Source: Lachnospiraceae bacterium AM48-27BH (GTDB lineage: Bacteria > Bacillota > Clostridia > Lachnospirales > Lachnospiraceae). Taken from it: 31,045 bases of DNA. The DNA is taken from positions 1 to 31,045 of the forward strand of contig QUFC01000047.1 in assembly GCA_003478355.1 (NCBI GenBank), given 5' to 3'. Made by a program: the position numbers and the translations under genes. Numbering within the stretch: the first letter of the stretch is position 1; every line of letters begins with the position of its first letter. Positions 1 to 8,193 of this stretch are shown in pieces. The notes under the pieces were generated by a model that made no database searches, was not told where the DNA came from, and saw nothing but the letters and a program-made list of their open reading frames with translations.

Positions 1-103
1 CCTATGAGATAAGAAAGAATCCTGCTTGCAGGATTCTCCGCCTGCGGCGGGGCGCGACAGCGGCACTCTTCCTTTCCGCCGCAGTGCGATCCTTAGCGGA
101 GCG
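1..103. repeat. Hairpin-rich intergenic repeat region
   Basis: No gene is visible here. Positions 16-25 and 28-37 form a perfect 10-bp inverted repeat with a 2-nt loop (arm AGAATCCTGC). Positions 42-50 (CTGCGGCGG) pair with 76-84 (CCGCCGCAG). The segment around 85-103 resembles, in inverse orientation, part of the palindromic spacer near 5895-5915 (CGCTCCGC followed by a GAGGAT-like stretch). I read this as one member of a dispersed palindromic intergenic repeat family that is cut by the window edge. Confidence 0.55.
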
Positions 104-146
104 TTTTTTTGTGTCATAGGACGAAGTTTCCTATGACACAAAAAAA
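104..146. repeat. Perfect 17-bp inverted repeat
   Basis: Positions 104-120 (T7 then GTGTCATAGG) and 130-146 (CCTATGACAC then A7) are exact reverse complements around a 9-nt loop. With a T run on one side and an A run on the other, it has the form of a bidirectional intrinsic terminator. On the minus strand it directly follows the metK terminator hairpin. The first bases of the window (CCTATGA) repeat part of the arm. Confidence 0.6.
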
Positions 147-184
147 GGGAAGTCACTCCGTTATCCTGTCGGATAATGAAGTGA
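140..184 (-). terminator. Rho-independent terminator of metK
   Basis: On the minus strand a 14-bp stem (184-171 pairing with 166-153, one mismatch and one G-U pair) with a 4-nt loop is followed, after a short CCC stretch, by seven Ts (146-140). It lies about 27 bases past the metK stop codon, the usual place for an intrinsic terminator. Confidence 0.75.
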
Positions 185-210
185 TCCCCTCTTTTATTAT
201 ACTGCCGATA

Positions 211-1398
211 TTACAGATATTTCTTCAAAGTCTCAACCCGATCCAGTCTCTCCCAAGGAAGATCCAGATCATGTCTGCCAAAATGACCATAAGCAGCTGT
301 CTGCTTATAGATCGGACGTCTCAGATCCAGCATCTTAATAATGCCAGCTGGTCTTAAATCAAAGTTTTCACGAACGATCTCAACTAACTTCTCGTTAGAC
401 AGCTTACCGGTTCCAAAGGTATCTACCATGATGGAGGTTGGATGTGCAACGCCGATCGCGTAAGATAACTGGATCTCACACTTATCAGCCAGTCCGGCTG
501 CTACGATGTTTTTAGCAACGTATCTTGCTGCGTAAGCTGCGGAACGGTCAACCTTGGTGCAGTCCTTACCGGAGAATGCGCCGCCGCCGTGACGTGCATA
601 TCCGCCATAGGTATCTACGATGATCTTACGGCCGGTCAGACCACTGTCACCATGAGGTCCACCGATGACGAAACGGCCGGTTGGGTTGATGAAGAACTTG
701 GTATCTGCATCTACCATCTCTGCAGGCAGAATCTCATCAAATACATATTTCTTAATGTCTTTATGGATCTGCTCCTGGCTTACCTGATCATCATGCTGGG
801 TAGATAATACAACTGCATCCAGACGGAATGGCTTGCCATTCTCATCGTACTCTACGGTTACCTGGGTCTTACCATCTGGACGAAGGTAATTCAGAGTCCC
901 ATCTTTCCGTACTTTGGTTAACTGACGAGCCAGCTTGTGTGCCAGAGCGATCGGATATGGCATATATTCCTCAGTCTCGTTGCTTGCGAAACCGAACATC
1001 ATACCCTGATCACCAGCGCCGATAGCATCTAATTCTTCCTCACTCATAGAATTCTCTTTTGCTTCCAGAGCCTTGTCTACGCCTAATGCAATATCTGCAG
1101 ACTGCTCGTCAATCGCAGTGATCACACCGCAGGTATCGCAGTCAAAGCCGTATTTTGCACGGTCATAACCGATCTCGCGAACCGTCTCGCGAACGATTTT
1201 CTGAATATCCACATATGCGTTGGTTGTGATCTCACCCATAACCATCACCATACCGGTGGTGCAGGCGGTCTCACAGGCCACACGGCTCATCGGATCCTGT
1301 TCCAACAGTGCATCAAGAATCGCATCTGAAATCTGATCACACATCTTATCCGGATGTCCTTCGGTTACAGACTCAGAAGTAAACAGTAACTTCTCCAT
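211..1398 (-). CDS. metK: S-adenosylmethionine synthase (MetK)
   Basis: Cytoplasmic methionine adenosyltransferase, which makes S-adenosylmethionine from methionine and ATP with release of phosphate and pyrophosphate. The 395-residue product has the normal family length. It begins with the conserved [13 protein letters not shown] segment (about residues 6-18), has the GAGDQG signature near residue 127 and the glycine-rich GGGAFSGKD loop near residue 260. The C-terminal GHFGRHD segment is also typical. A strong AGGAGG site precedes the ATG. The gene stands alone between a SAM-I riboswitch upstream and an intrinsic terminator downstream, so it should be feedback-controlled by its own product. 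The call is based on direct recognition of the motifs. Confidence 0.98.
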   Translation of the reverse strand: MEKLLFTSESVTEGHPDKMCDQISDAILDALLEQDPMSRVACETACTTGMVMVMGEITTNAYVDIQKIVRETVREIGYDRAKYGFDCDTCGVITAIDEQSADIALGVDKALEAKENSMSEEELDAIGAGDQGMMFGFASNETEEYMPYPIALAHKLARQLTKVRKDGTLNYLRPDGKTQVTVEYDENGKPFRLDAVVLSTQHDDQVSQEQIHKDIKKYVFDEILPAEMVDADTKFFINPTGRFVIGGPHGDSGLTGRKIIVDTYGGYARHGGGAFSGKDCTKVDRSAAYAARYVAKNIVAAGLADKCEIQLSYAIGVAHPTSIMVDTFGTGKLSNEKLVEIVRENFDLRPAGIIKMLDLRRPIYKQTAAYGHFGRHDLDLPWERLDRVETLKKYL

Positions 1399-1423
1399 TT
1401 ATTTTCCTCCTTTGATTTTGGGC

Positions 1424-1454
1424 AAACGAAAAGTCCGTAGCGAACTGCGGACTT
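1424..1454 (-). terminator. Expression-platform terminator of the SAM riboswitch
   Basis: On the minus strand the arms AAGTCCGCAG (1454-1445) and CTACGGACTT (1440-1431) form a stem with one mismatch and a TTCG loop, followed by a T-rich tract. It sits between the aptamer and the metK ribosome binding site, where a SAM-I switch forms its terminator in the ligand-bound state. Confidence 0.7.
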
Positions 1455-1472
1455 GATAATTATAAATCAAAT

Positions 1473-1598
1473 CCTCTTATTGTTCGATTTCTCGCTCAGG
1501 TTGGCACCTTCCTTTCTCGCTCATGGGAAGCTTCCCAATGCCGGTCCGGGGTTGCCGTGACTTCTCAGATCCTTTGTATCTCCATCACTCTGAATAAG
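1473..1598 (-). promoter_or_regulatory. SAM-I (S-box) riboswitch aptamer
   Basis: Read on the minus strand, the segment opens with CTTATTCAGAGTGATGGAG, contains the core GAAGTCACGGCAACC, then a P3-like hairpin (TGGGAAGCTTCCCA), the conserved GGTGCCAACCTG block, and closes with GCGAGAAAT and AATAAGAG, which pairs back with the first CTTATT to make P1. These are the conserved blocks of the S-box leader in their normal order. It is known to bind S-adenosylmethionine and to terminate transcription when the ligand is abundant. Its position upstream of metK fits exactly. Confidence 0.93.
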
Positions 1599-1643
1599 GG
1601 ACTATTACGCACTTTTCTATTTTCGTTGTTTGTAGCACACATC

Positions 1644-1672
1644 ATTCTACTGAATCACATGTGCTTTGTCAA
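1644..1672 (-). promoter_or_regulatory. Promoter of the metK leader
   Basis: On the minus strand a perfect -35 box TTGACA (1672-1667) is followed by a 17-bp spacer and a -10 box TAGAAT (1649-1644). Transcription would start about 35-40 bases before the SAM-I aptamer. The only mismatch to the sigma-A consensus is in the -10 box. Confidence 0.8.
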
Positions 1673-1714
1673 GGGATTTTCCCTTGTTTTTTCTCATTTT
1701 TTCTTATTTTGTCA

Positions 1715-3007
1715 TTAGCCGATCTTTAAACGGAATTTCTGGGCTTCTTTATCGGAATCCACCTTCTCGATCTGAGCCCCAAGACCTCTTAATTTCTCCT
1801 CGAAATGCTCATAACCACGCTGGATATAACCGATCTCGTCCACAACAGTAAAGCCCTCTGCTGCCAGTCCGGCAATCACCAAAGCTGCCCCGGCACGAAG
1901 ATCCGGTGCATTGACCTGGGCTCCGGTAAAGCCGTCCACACCGCCGATGATGGCCACGTTGCCCTCTACCTTGATGCTTCCGCCCATGCGTGCCAGCTCA
2001 TCCACATATTTAAAACGGTTTTCAAAAATACTCTCTGTCACAATGCTGGTTCCCTCAGCCAGCGCCAGGGTAACCGTCATCTGTGGCTGCATATCTGTCG
2101 GGAATCCCGGATATGGAAGGGTATTGATGTTGGTGTGACGCTGCTTTGGCTTGCCAACTACACGAACAGCATCATCAAACTCCACTACCTCACAGCCAAT
2201 CTCCAATAATTTTGCGGAAATAGCCTCCAGATGCTTCGGGATCACATTCCTCACGGTAATATCACCGCGGGTCGCTGCTGCTGCACACATAAAAGTACCG
2301 GCCTCGATCTGATCCGGGATGATGGAATACTCAGTTCCATGAAGCTTTCTCACGCCTTTGATACGGATGATATCTGTACCTGCGCCTTTGATGTTGGCGC
2401 CCATACTGTTTAGGAAGTTTGCCACATCAACCACATGAGGCTCTTTGGCTACATTCTCGATAATGGTCTGACCTTCTGCCAAAGCTGCAGCCATCATAAT
2501 ATTGATGGTTGCTCCTACAGATACCTTGTCCAGATAAATATGGCTTCCTACCAGATCAATGGCATGTGCCAGCACCGCCCCACGCTCGATCTCTACCTTT
2601 GCGCCAAGAGCGCGGAATCCCTTAATGTGAAGATCGATCGGACGGCTTCCGATGTTACAGCCACCAGGAAGCGGAACCTGCGCGCTTTTGTATTTGCCAA
2701 GAAGCGCCCCGATAAAATAATAGGACGCACGAATCCGGCGGATGTACTCGTCATCCACCGATACTTCATGAATATCTGATGCGTTAATTTTTACTGTGTG
2801 CCGGTCGATCCGGTCCACAGAAGCTCCAATCTCCTGGATCGCTTCCAGCAGTACATTGATATCTCTTACGTCTGGCAGATTCTCGATCAGAACATCTTCG
2901 TCTGTCATAATGGATGCCGCTAGGATACCCAAGGCTGCATTTTTCGCTCCGCCGATCGTAACCTCTCCTACCAGCGGGTTGCCGCCCTTCATAATAAACT
3001 GTTCCAT
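1715..3007 (-). CDS. murA: UDP-N-acetylglucosamine 1-carboxyvinyltransferase (MurA)
   Basis: First committed enzyme of peptidoglycan synthesis: it transfers the enolpyruvyl group of phosphoenolpyruvate to UDP-GlcNAc in the cytoplasm. The 430-residue product has family length. Lys22-Asn23 of the substrate site lie in GGAKNAAL. The catalytic loop PGGCNIGSRP (114-123) carries the active-site cysteine at 117, the residue modified by fosfomycin in this family. The C-terminal GGVDGFTGAQVNAPDLRAGAA segment is typical. Bacillota often have two MurA paralogues, and the window does not show which one this is. A promoter lies in the upstream spacer. The gene appears to be a single transcription unit. 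Confidence 0.96.
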   Translation of the reverse strand: MEQFIMKGGNPLVGEVTIGGAKNAALGILAASIMTDEDVLIENLPDVRDINVLLEAIQEIGASVDRIDRHTVKINASDIHEVSVDDEYIRRIRASYYFIGALLGKYKSAQVPLPGGCNIGSRPIDLHIKGFRALGAKVEIERGAVLAHAIDLVGSHIYLDKVSVGATINIMMAAALAEGQTIIENVAKEPHVVDVANFLNSMGANIKGAGTDIIRIKGVRKLHGTEYSIIPDQIEAGTFMCAAAATRGDITVRNVIPKHLEAISAKLLEIGCEVVEFDDAVRVVGKPKQRHTNINTLPYPGFPTDMQPQMTVTLALAEGTSIVTESIFENRFKYVDELARMGGSIKVEGNVAIIGGVDGFTGAQVNAPDLRAGAALVIAGLAAEGFTVVDEIGYIQRGYEHFEEKLRGLGAQIEKVDSDKEAQKFRLKIG

Positions 3008-3096
3008 CCTACACCTCTGATTTCTAAAATGATTTCTAAATTAATTTCCATGATTTTTATCTGAAATTGGGCCGAATGCCCCTGTCTCTCGTGCAC

Positions 3097-3124
3097 ATTA
3101 TAACACATCTTAAAAATTTGTAAA
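3097..3124 (-). promoter_or_regulatory. Promoter of murA
   Basis: On the minus strand a perfect -10 box TATAAT (3102-3097) is preceded by a 16-bp spacer and TTTACA (3124-3119), 4 to 5 of 6 matches to the -35 consensus. It lies in the 145-bp spacer upstream of the murA start codon. Confidence 0.65.
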
Positions 3125-3152
3125 GGAAACGTTCGTTTTGTTCACTTTTTTG

Positions 3153-5626
3153 TTACTGCGGCAGGACTTTTCCACAGATAAAATCATTTCCGCACCGGTT
3201 AAAATAATCTGCACCATCATTTAACCCCATCTTATAGGTCTCACCCGTTGCCGGATTCAAAACGGAAATATTATACTGGTCATATCCATATAAGAGAACA
3301 TAATCTCCACTGTCCGTATAAGCTGCCACCGGCATTCCCTGACCAATGAAATAGAGCATCTGGTTCAAGGTACATCCCCTGGCATCAATGAGAACTGTAC
3401 CTTCAGTCATCGTTTTTGCCTGGGACAGCTCCGACAGATTTCCCGTAAGAACAGCGGCTGTCTCCTGTGGAGAACGAATGGTCCGGATGGTACTGCGGTT
3501 TACCCGGTCCCATAAGATCTGCTGATCCTGATCCGTTACGATCCCCATAACCGGATAAGCTGCCTGGACTGCCTGGGAAAATGTCCCATAAATTCCCTGA
3601 AGCTTTCCTCTTCCATAAGCGTAAAATGCCGTTCTTGACTGCCGGTCTCCACTCTGGAATTCCAGGGTCTCTGACTGGTCATAAGTCAGCTTTCTTGCCA
3701 CACTGATCTTGATCGTTCTGCTGATCTCCTGGTCTGTCTGCACAAAATAAACTTTTCTGCGCACCTCTGACGCAAACCAGCCGATATGATCCATAATATC
3801 GGTCTTTGCAGCCTCATTGCAGACGATGGTATCCTGATCTGCGTATGCATACCGGAGATCCCCATTTTTCACCAGACGCTGGATATGGATTCTGGAATCC
3901 TCCACCTCCACACTGCCAAGATAAAAACCCTGTTTCTCATAGCGGGTCTGGACATTCAGATCCTTATCCACGATCTGAATCGCATACATCGGAAGATCTT
4001 CTGCACGGCCGTTCAGCATCCAGATATCCTCCGGATGAGCCAGTCCATACACAAAATCGCCCTGAACAAATCCGAGCGCACGAAGAACGCTTCCCTCTGG
4101 CGCCTGGATCTCCTGTTTCTCTCCAGTTGCCATGTTAAATACATGGATCATCTTTGCTTCATAGGCATCCTGGCCCTCCAGCCACGCCAGGCGGGTCCGG
4201 TCACTGCTGATGGCGCTGGTCTCCTCAGTCAGTCCATCTGCTACCACCATATACTCCTTACTGGACAGATCGATCCCGTAAACAACGCCATCCTGGTAGA
4301 CATAAAACATGCCATTCTCATTGAGATAGCTGAGTTTTTCAATATCCTGACGGATTTCATCATAAGAACGGCTGGAATCTGCAAAAAAGCGCTCCGTCAC
4401 TGCCCCGTCTTTGCTGTAACTGTAAAGCCCAAGTCCCTGATTCCCCTCATGGTTACCCCGGTTCATATAACCGTAAACCAGAAACTCTACGGTTCCATCA
4501 TCTGCTACATCTAAAATCTGTACATTGTGCTGGTCATAATCGCTTCGCCCGCTCTCATCTGTTCCATCCCGGAATGAAAAAATATTCACACTTTTTCCAT
4601 CCTGCTGGTCATAGCACCATAGATCCCGGTTAAATACAAAAGCCAGATAACGATTACTCTTACTATGAAGGGTCTGGATCACATCGTCATTTCCGATACC
4701 CATAAGAATTCGTTTCCCTGAATACAGAATCCGCTCACCAGAAAAGATCTGGTTCATTTTCCGGTCAAAATCCATGAGATAAATGCGCTTTTCTGTCCAT
4801 TTCACGGTGTAATAGTCGGTTACCTCATAGCTTTCCGTATTGCCCTGTTCTGCCATCCGGCTGACCTGATAGCTGACTTTGATCTGACCCATAATCCCGT
4901 CTAATTCCTGCAGCGTGGTCTCCATCTCTCCCACCAGCTCCATCTTTAAGCCGCCCCAGGTCAGCTGGGAAAAGCTGGATTCCACGGTCACATGACCAAG
5001 GGAAGAATTATCCGCTGTGTTTTTCGTTTCCAGATAGGTCACCAGGTCTTTTGCCTGGGTTTCAGACAAGGTTTTGGCGGAAAAATCTTCTGCAAACTGT
5101 AACATGGACTGCGCCAGGTTCTGCTCCGGCCACAAAATCCTCGTATAATAATGAAGTTCTCTCTGGGATTCTGTCTCCATGGTCACATGAAGCAGGTATT
5201 CCGTCCCCCTGGTCAGCAGGTTCTGGATCGGAAGCGTCAGCTCTTCTGTCCCATCCTCAGCCGTCTGCCACTGTCCGGCCTCTGTCTTCTCCACCAGCCG
5301 CTGCTTATCCAGGCTGCGGATCTCATAGCTGGTGCTTAACGGAGTTTCTGTATTGTATTTTAAACGCAGCTTTAACTGACGGTCCTCTGGCAGTATGGTC
5401 AGACTGTCTCTGGCCACCTCATTTCCCATATCCTGTGTGTAGCCCACCAGACGGTTGGCTGATCTTCAAATAGCTCTGCCTCGATGACCGGCAGCTCCGG
5501 AGCGTCCATCACGGTGTAAACCGTCTCGGACTGTTCCATATTATTTAATGAGGTAAAAAAATAAATGCCTGCTGCCGCCAGGAAAATCCCGGCCAGAATG
5601 GCAAATTTCTTGATTGCTTTATTCAT
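3153..5626 (-). CDS. Membrane-anchored surface protein of unknown function (one frameshift)
   Basis: I do not recognise a named family for the whole protein. Corrected, it has about 824 residues. The start at 5626 is preceded by AAGGAAG. Residues 1-30 are a basic N terminus plus a single hydrophobic helix (FAILAGIFLAAAGIYFF), so the rest should lie outside the membrane. A long middle part has recurring short beta-rich units (for example YLAFVFNRDLWCYD and MFYVYQDGVVYGIDL), suggesting a beta-propeller. The last 110 residues (LYFIGQGMPVAAYTDSGDY, then VLLYGYDQYNISVLNPATG) resemble the end of a C39-like papain-fold domain, but the usual His before the VxxxGYD strand is replaced by Asp-Tyr, so it is probably not a peptidase. 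The reading frame breaks near 5457-5458: one extra C in the minus strand joins DQP to NRLVGYTQDMG. The function is unknown. Confidence 0.7.
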
Positions 5627-5755
5627 ATATCAACTTCCTTTTGGAATCTGTGTTTTCTCTTTTCTTAATATAACATCCCATTTTATTGTAAAGGGTATCC
5701 AGGAAAACTACAAGTAAATCTTTCCTTAATTCGTTACGGTTCACACGCCACGCAA

Positions 5756-5802
5756 ACAAAAAACGGCATGAAAAGAAATGTACTCGTTCCTTTTCATACC
5801 GT
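5756..5802 (-). terminator. Rho-independent terminator
   Basis: On the minus strand AACGGTATGAAAAG pairs with CTTTTCATGCCGTT (14 pairs, one of them G-U), followed by TTTTTTGTTT. It lies about 200 bases downstream of the nucleotidyltransferase gene, after a palindromic repeat, and would end that transcript before the next gene. Confidence 0.7.
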
Positions 5803-5808
5803 TCCCTT

Positions 5809-5962
5809 TATCTCAGTCGAGAAGACTCCCACCTCTTTAGGTGGTGAGTAATAGCAAATTTGTCTCAGTGGGAGTCCTATCTCCGACTGAGATAAACGCT
5901 CCGCGAGGATGCGCAGTGATTCTGATAGGAATATGTCAGCTTCGCTGACCAGAATCACGCGC
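5809..5962. repeat. Two nested palindromic repeat units
   Basis: This fills most of the 372-base gap between the surface-protein and nucleotidyltransferase genes; no gene is seen. Unit one has outer arms TATCTCAGTCG (5809-5819) and CGACTGAGATA (5884-5894), and inner arms GACTCCCAC (5824-5832) and GTGGGAGTC (5868-5876), all exact. Unit two has GCGCAGTGATTCTG (5911-5924) against CAGAATCACGCGC (5950-5962), enclosing GTCAGCTTCGCTGAC. The form is that of REP-like or small non-autonomous elements; no transposase is nearby. Confidence 0.65.
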
Positions 5963-5998
5963 CAAGTCTCACGGACGTTCGACTTGAACTTTCTGATC

Positions 5999-6922
5999 TT
6001 ACTGATATAACTTTTCCGGATACGCACCGCTGGCGATCAGGGCTCTTAAGGAGTCAATGACTGCCTGCTTATCCTCTTTGTAAGTCACACCGAACCATTT
6101 ATCCGGTGTTTCCAGAACTTTTACTCTTGCCTTACCTTCAGAAACCAGGCGGTCGATCACCTGTGGAAGCAGGTACTCGGATTTGATGTCGCCTTCTTTC
6201 CTGGAAGCTAAGAACTCTGGGAAGCCCTTCTCCAACTCATTAATAAACTTTGCCGGAAGTCCCCACATATTCATGGAAACGTGACGGTTCAAGTCTAATT
6301 CTACCGGCTCGCCCTCCTCATTTTTCGCTGATAATGTGTCACCATTTCTGCGGATCTCGTAGGTCTCGGTTACTTTTTCCATGTATCCATCTGCGCCGAC
6401 CTGGCAGACACCTCTGGTCACACCACCGTTCTCGCTTAATGTGTTAGTTAACATAAAACCAGCCATGCACAGGTCATAAATGGAAGCATCCTCATCCATT
6501 TCCTGCACCAGGTAATCATGGATCTCCTTGAAGGCTTTCTTTCCATAGTAATCATCTGCATTGATCACCAGAAATGGACCGTCTACCAGCCCTTTTACGC
6601 TTAATACGGCCTGACCGGTTCCCCATGGCTTGGTACGTCCCTCTGGTCTTGTAAAACCAGCCGGAAGATCATCTAACTCCTGGAATGCGTACTCTACCTT
6701 CACGATCTTCTCGATCCGGTTACCGATGATTTCTTTAAAATCCTCCTCAAGGTCTTTCCGGATGATAAAAACAACTTTATTAAACCCAGCCTGGATCGCG
6801 TCATAGATGGAGTAATCAATAATGATCTCCCCACCAGGACCCACCGGAGCCAACTGCTTAATCCCACCACCAAAACGGCTGCCAATACCTGCTGCCATAA
6901 TTACCAGCGTTGTGTCTTTCAT
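5999..6922 (-). CDS. Sugar-1-phosphate nucleotidyltransferase
   Basis: Predicted cytoplasmic NTP transferase that would join a nucleotide to a sugar 1-phosphate for glycan synthesis. The 307-residue product opens with the Rossmann-type nucleotide-binding signature AAGIGSRFGGGIKQL (residues 10-24). It contains PWGTGQA (99-105) and the metal-binding segment NADDYYG (121-127). It differs from classical GalU and RmlA sequences (the opening is not AAGLGTR and the P-loop context differs), so I do not give a symbol or name the sugar. I chose the ATG at 6922, with AGAGGAG eight bases upstream, over an in-frame ATG 54 bases earlier that lacks a good site and lies closer to the promoter. The gene has its own promoter and terminator. 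Confidence 0.82.
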   Translation of the reverse strand: MKDTTLVIMAAGIGSRFGGGIKQLAPVGPGGEIIIDYSIYDAIQAGFNKVVFIIRKDLEEDFKEIIGNRIEKIVKVEYAFQELDDLPAGFTRPEGRTKPWGTGQAVLSVKGLVDGPFLVINADDYYGKKAFKEIHDYLVQEMDEDASIYDLCMAGFMLTNTLSENGGVTRGVCQVGADGYMEKVTETYEIRRNGDTLSAKNEEGEPVELDLNRHVSMNMWGLPAKFINELEKGFPEFLASRKEGDIKSEYLLPQVIDRLVSEGKARVKVLETPDKWFGVTYKEDKQAVIDSLRALIASGAYPEKLYQ

Positions 6923-6984
6923 AATCTGTTCTCCTCTTTTATCTGTCAAAAAACATGGATCTGTTCTTTGCGCCATGTCTCGTG

Positions 6985-7013
6985 ATTATAGCATATCTAT
7001 AGAAGAAAAGCAA
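6985..7013 (-). promoter_or_regulatory. Promoter of the nucleotidyltransferase gene
   Basis: On the minus strand TTGCTT (7013-7008), a 17-bp spacer and TATAAT (6990-6985) with a TG dinucleotide one base upstream (extended -10). It lies about 60 bases before the chosen start codon, directly after the end of the methyltransferase gene. Confidence 0.75.
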
Positions 7014-7025
7014 ATTTTACCACCT

Positions 7026-7928
7026 TTAATTTTTCCGTATCTTCGCTACAAAGAACCCTTCATACCGTTCATCCGGACAAACGCACAGGGTTCCCGGAAC
7101 CTTTACCGGAAGATACGTCACTCCCGGAAACATCGCCTGATCTAATGGCACGATCTCCGCCTGCTTTCCCAGCACTTTTTTCAGGCTCTTTTCATTCTCC
7201 AGTTCCAGGATGGAACAGGTGGAATAGATCATCTCATGGCCTGGTTTCAAAAGCTTGATGGCCTTTTTCAGAAGTTCTTCCTGGGTCTTAGCAGAACGTG
7301 TGATCAGCTCTTTGGTAAATTTAGAGGTGATTCCATGTTCTCCCACCGCCAGTGTGCCGCTTCCGCTGCACGGCGCGTCCAGTAAGATCTTATCAAAGGA
7401 GAAGAAATCATCCAGCTTTCTGGCATCCTCTACCATAACGAAGGCACAGGAAGCGCCCTGTTTCTCCAGGTTATATTTCAGACGTTCTGAGCGGACTTTG
7501 TTCTTCTCACAGGCCGTGATCTGAGCCAGATTGCCGGAGAGAGCGGCCATCTGGGTAGTCTTTCCTCCCGGAGCTGCTGCCATATCCAGAATGCACTCTT
7601 TGGGCTGCGGATTTAAGCATAACGGCGGCATCATGGAAGATAAGCTCTGGAGATAGATCCCACCATCTTCATAAGCCGGAATCTGCCTTACAGCCTCTTC
7701 CCTGGCTCCGCAGATGATCAGCGCGTCCTCGCTCCAGTCCACTGCCTCATAAGCGATTCCTACCTGGGAAAGCTGGGTCTTGATCTCCTCCGGTGTTGCT
7801 TTCAGACGGTTTACCCGCAGAGTTACTGCCCGCTCTGCCACATACCCGTCGGTGATCTTCTCCGCCAGTTCTTCTCCGTACTGTTCTGTCAATAAGTTCC
7901 ATAAAAATTCTGGGATATTTTCCCGCAT
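7026..7928 (-). CDS. RsmB/NOP2-family RNA (cytosine-5) methyltransferase
   Basis: SAM-dependent RNA m5C methyltransferase, probably acting on rRNA or tRNA. The 300-residue product has an N-terminal RNA-contact region (about 1-95), the SAM-binding motif AAAPGGKTTQ (117-126), the motif IV cysteine in DAPCSGSGT (C187) and the motif VI cysteine in YSTCSI (C238). The two cysteines are the catalytic pair of the NOL1/NOP2/Sun family. Many Bacillota homologues of the RsmF type are longer because of a C-terminal RNA-binding extension; this one ends just after the catalytic domain. I chose the ATG at 7928 because GGAGG lies about nine bases upstream; an in-frame extension would run into the neighbouring palindromic repeat. 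The exact target base cannot be named. Confidence 0.9.
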   Translation of the reverse strand: MRENIPEFLWNLLTEQYGEELAEKITDGYVAERAVTLRVNRLKATPEEIKTQLSQVGIAYEAVDWSEDALIICGAREEAVRQIPAYEDGGIYLQSLSSMMPPLCLNPQPKECILDMAAAPGGKTTQMAALSGNLAQITACEKNKVRSERLKYNLEKQGASCAFVMVEDARKLDDFFSFDKILLDAPCSGSGTLAVGEHGITSKFTKELITRSAKTQEELLKKAIKLLKPGHEMIYSTCSILELENEKSLKKVLGKQAEIVPLDQAMFPGVTYLPVKVPGTLCVCPDERYEGFFVAKIRKN

Positions 7929-7988
7929 AACTTGTATCCTCCATAATCCCATCTTGACTGGGCTTGTTATTTTCTCCCACAATCCTAT

Positions 7989-8190
7989 GATGTTGGGGTC
8001 AAAAGCTTTTGACCCCTCTGATACCGAATTGCTCTGCACTGCGTGCTCCCGCAATTCTCAAAAACATTCGTAATTCGCTCATTTTTCTTTGAAAAATGGC
8101 TACTTACTCATGTTTTCGGCGGGTCCCAAGGTCAAAAATTCTCCTGCAAGCAAGCTTGCGTCGAACTTCTGACCTTTTGACCCTGGTATC
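7989..8190. repeat. Palindromic element with GGGTCAAAAG arms
   Basis: Positions 7995-8016 are a 22-bp perfect palindrome built on GGGGTCAAAAG and its complement. The same arm returns inverted at 8173-8182 (CTTTTGACCC), and AAGGTCA (8128-8134) pairs with TGACCTT (8170-8176). GATACC (8021-8026) and GGTATC (8185-8190) are also inverted copies. The unit therefore spans nearly the whole spacer between the branching-enzyme and methyltransferase genes. No gene is seen in it. Confidence 0.6.
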
Positions 8191-8193
8191 ATC

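Noticed and set aside
1673..1700. Hairpin CAAGGGA/TCCCTTG followed by Ts as the murA terminator
   Set aside because: The T run follows the stem on the plus strand, while murA is read on the minus strand, where the stem is followed by the metK promoter.
5794..6027. 77-codon open frame on the minus strand across the nested palindromes
   Set aside because: Its sequence is the translation of the palindromic repeat and the end of the nucleotidyltransferase gene; there is no ribosome binding site.
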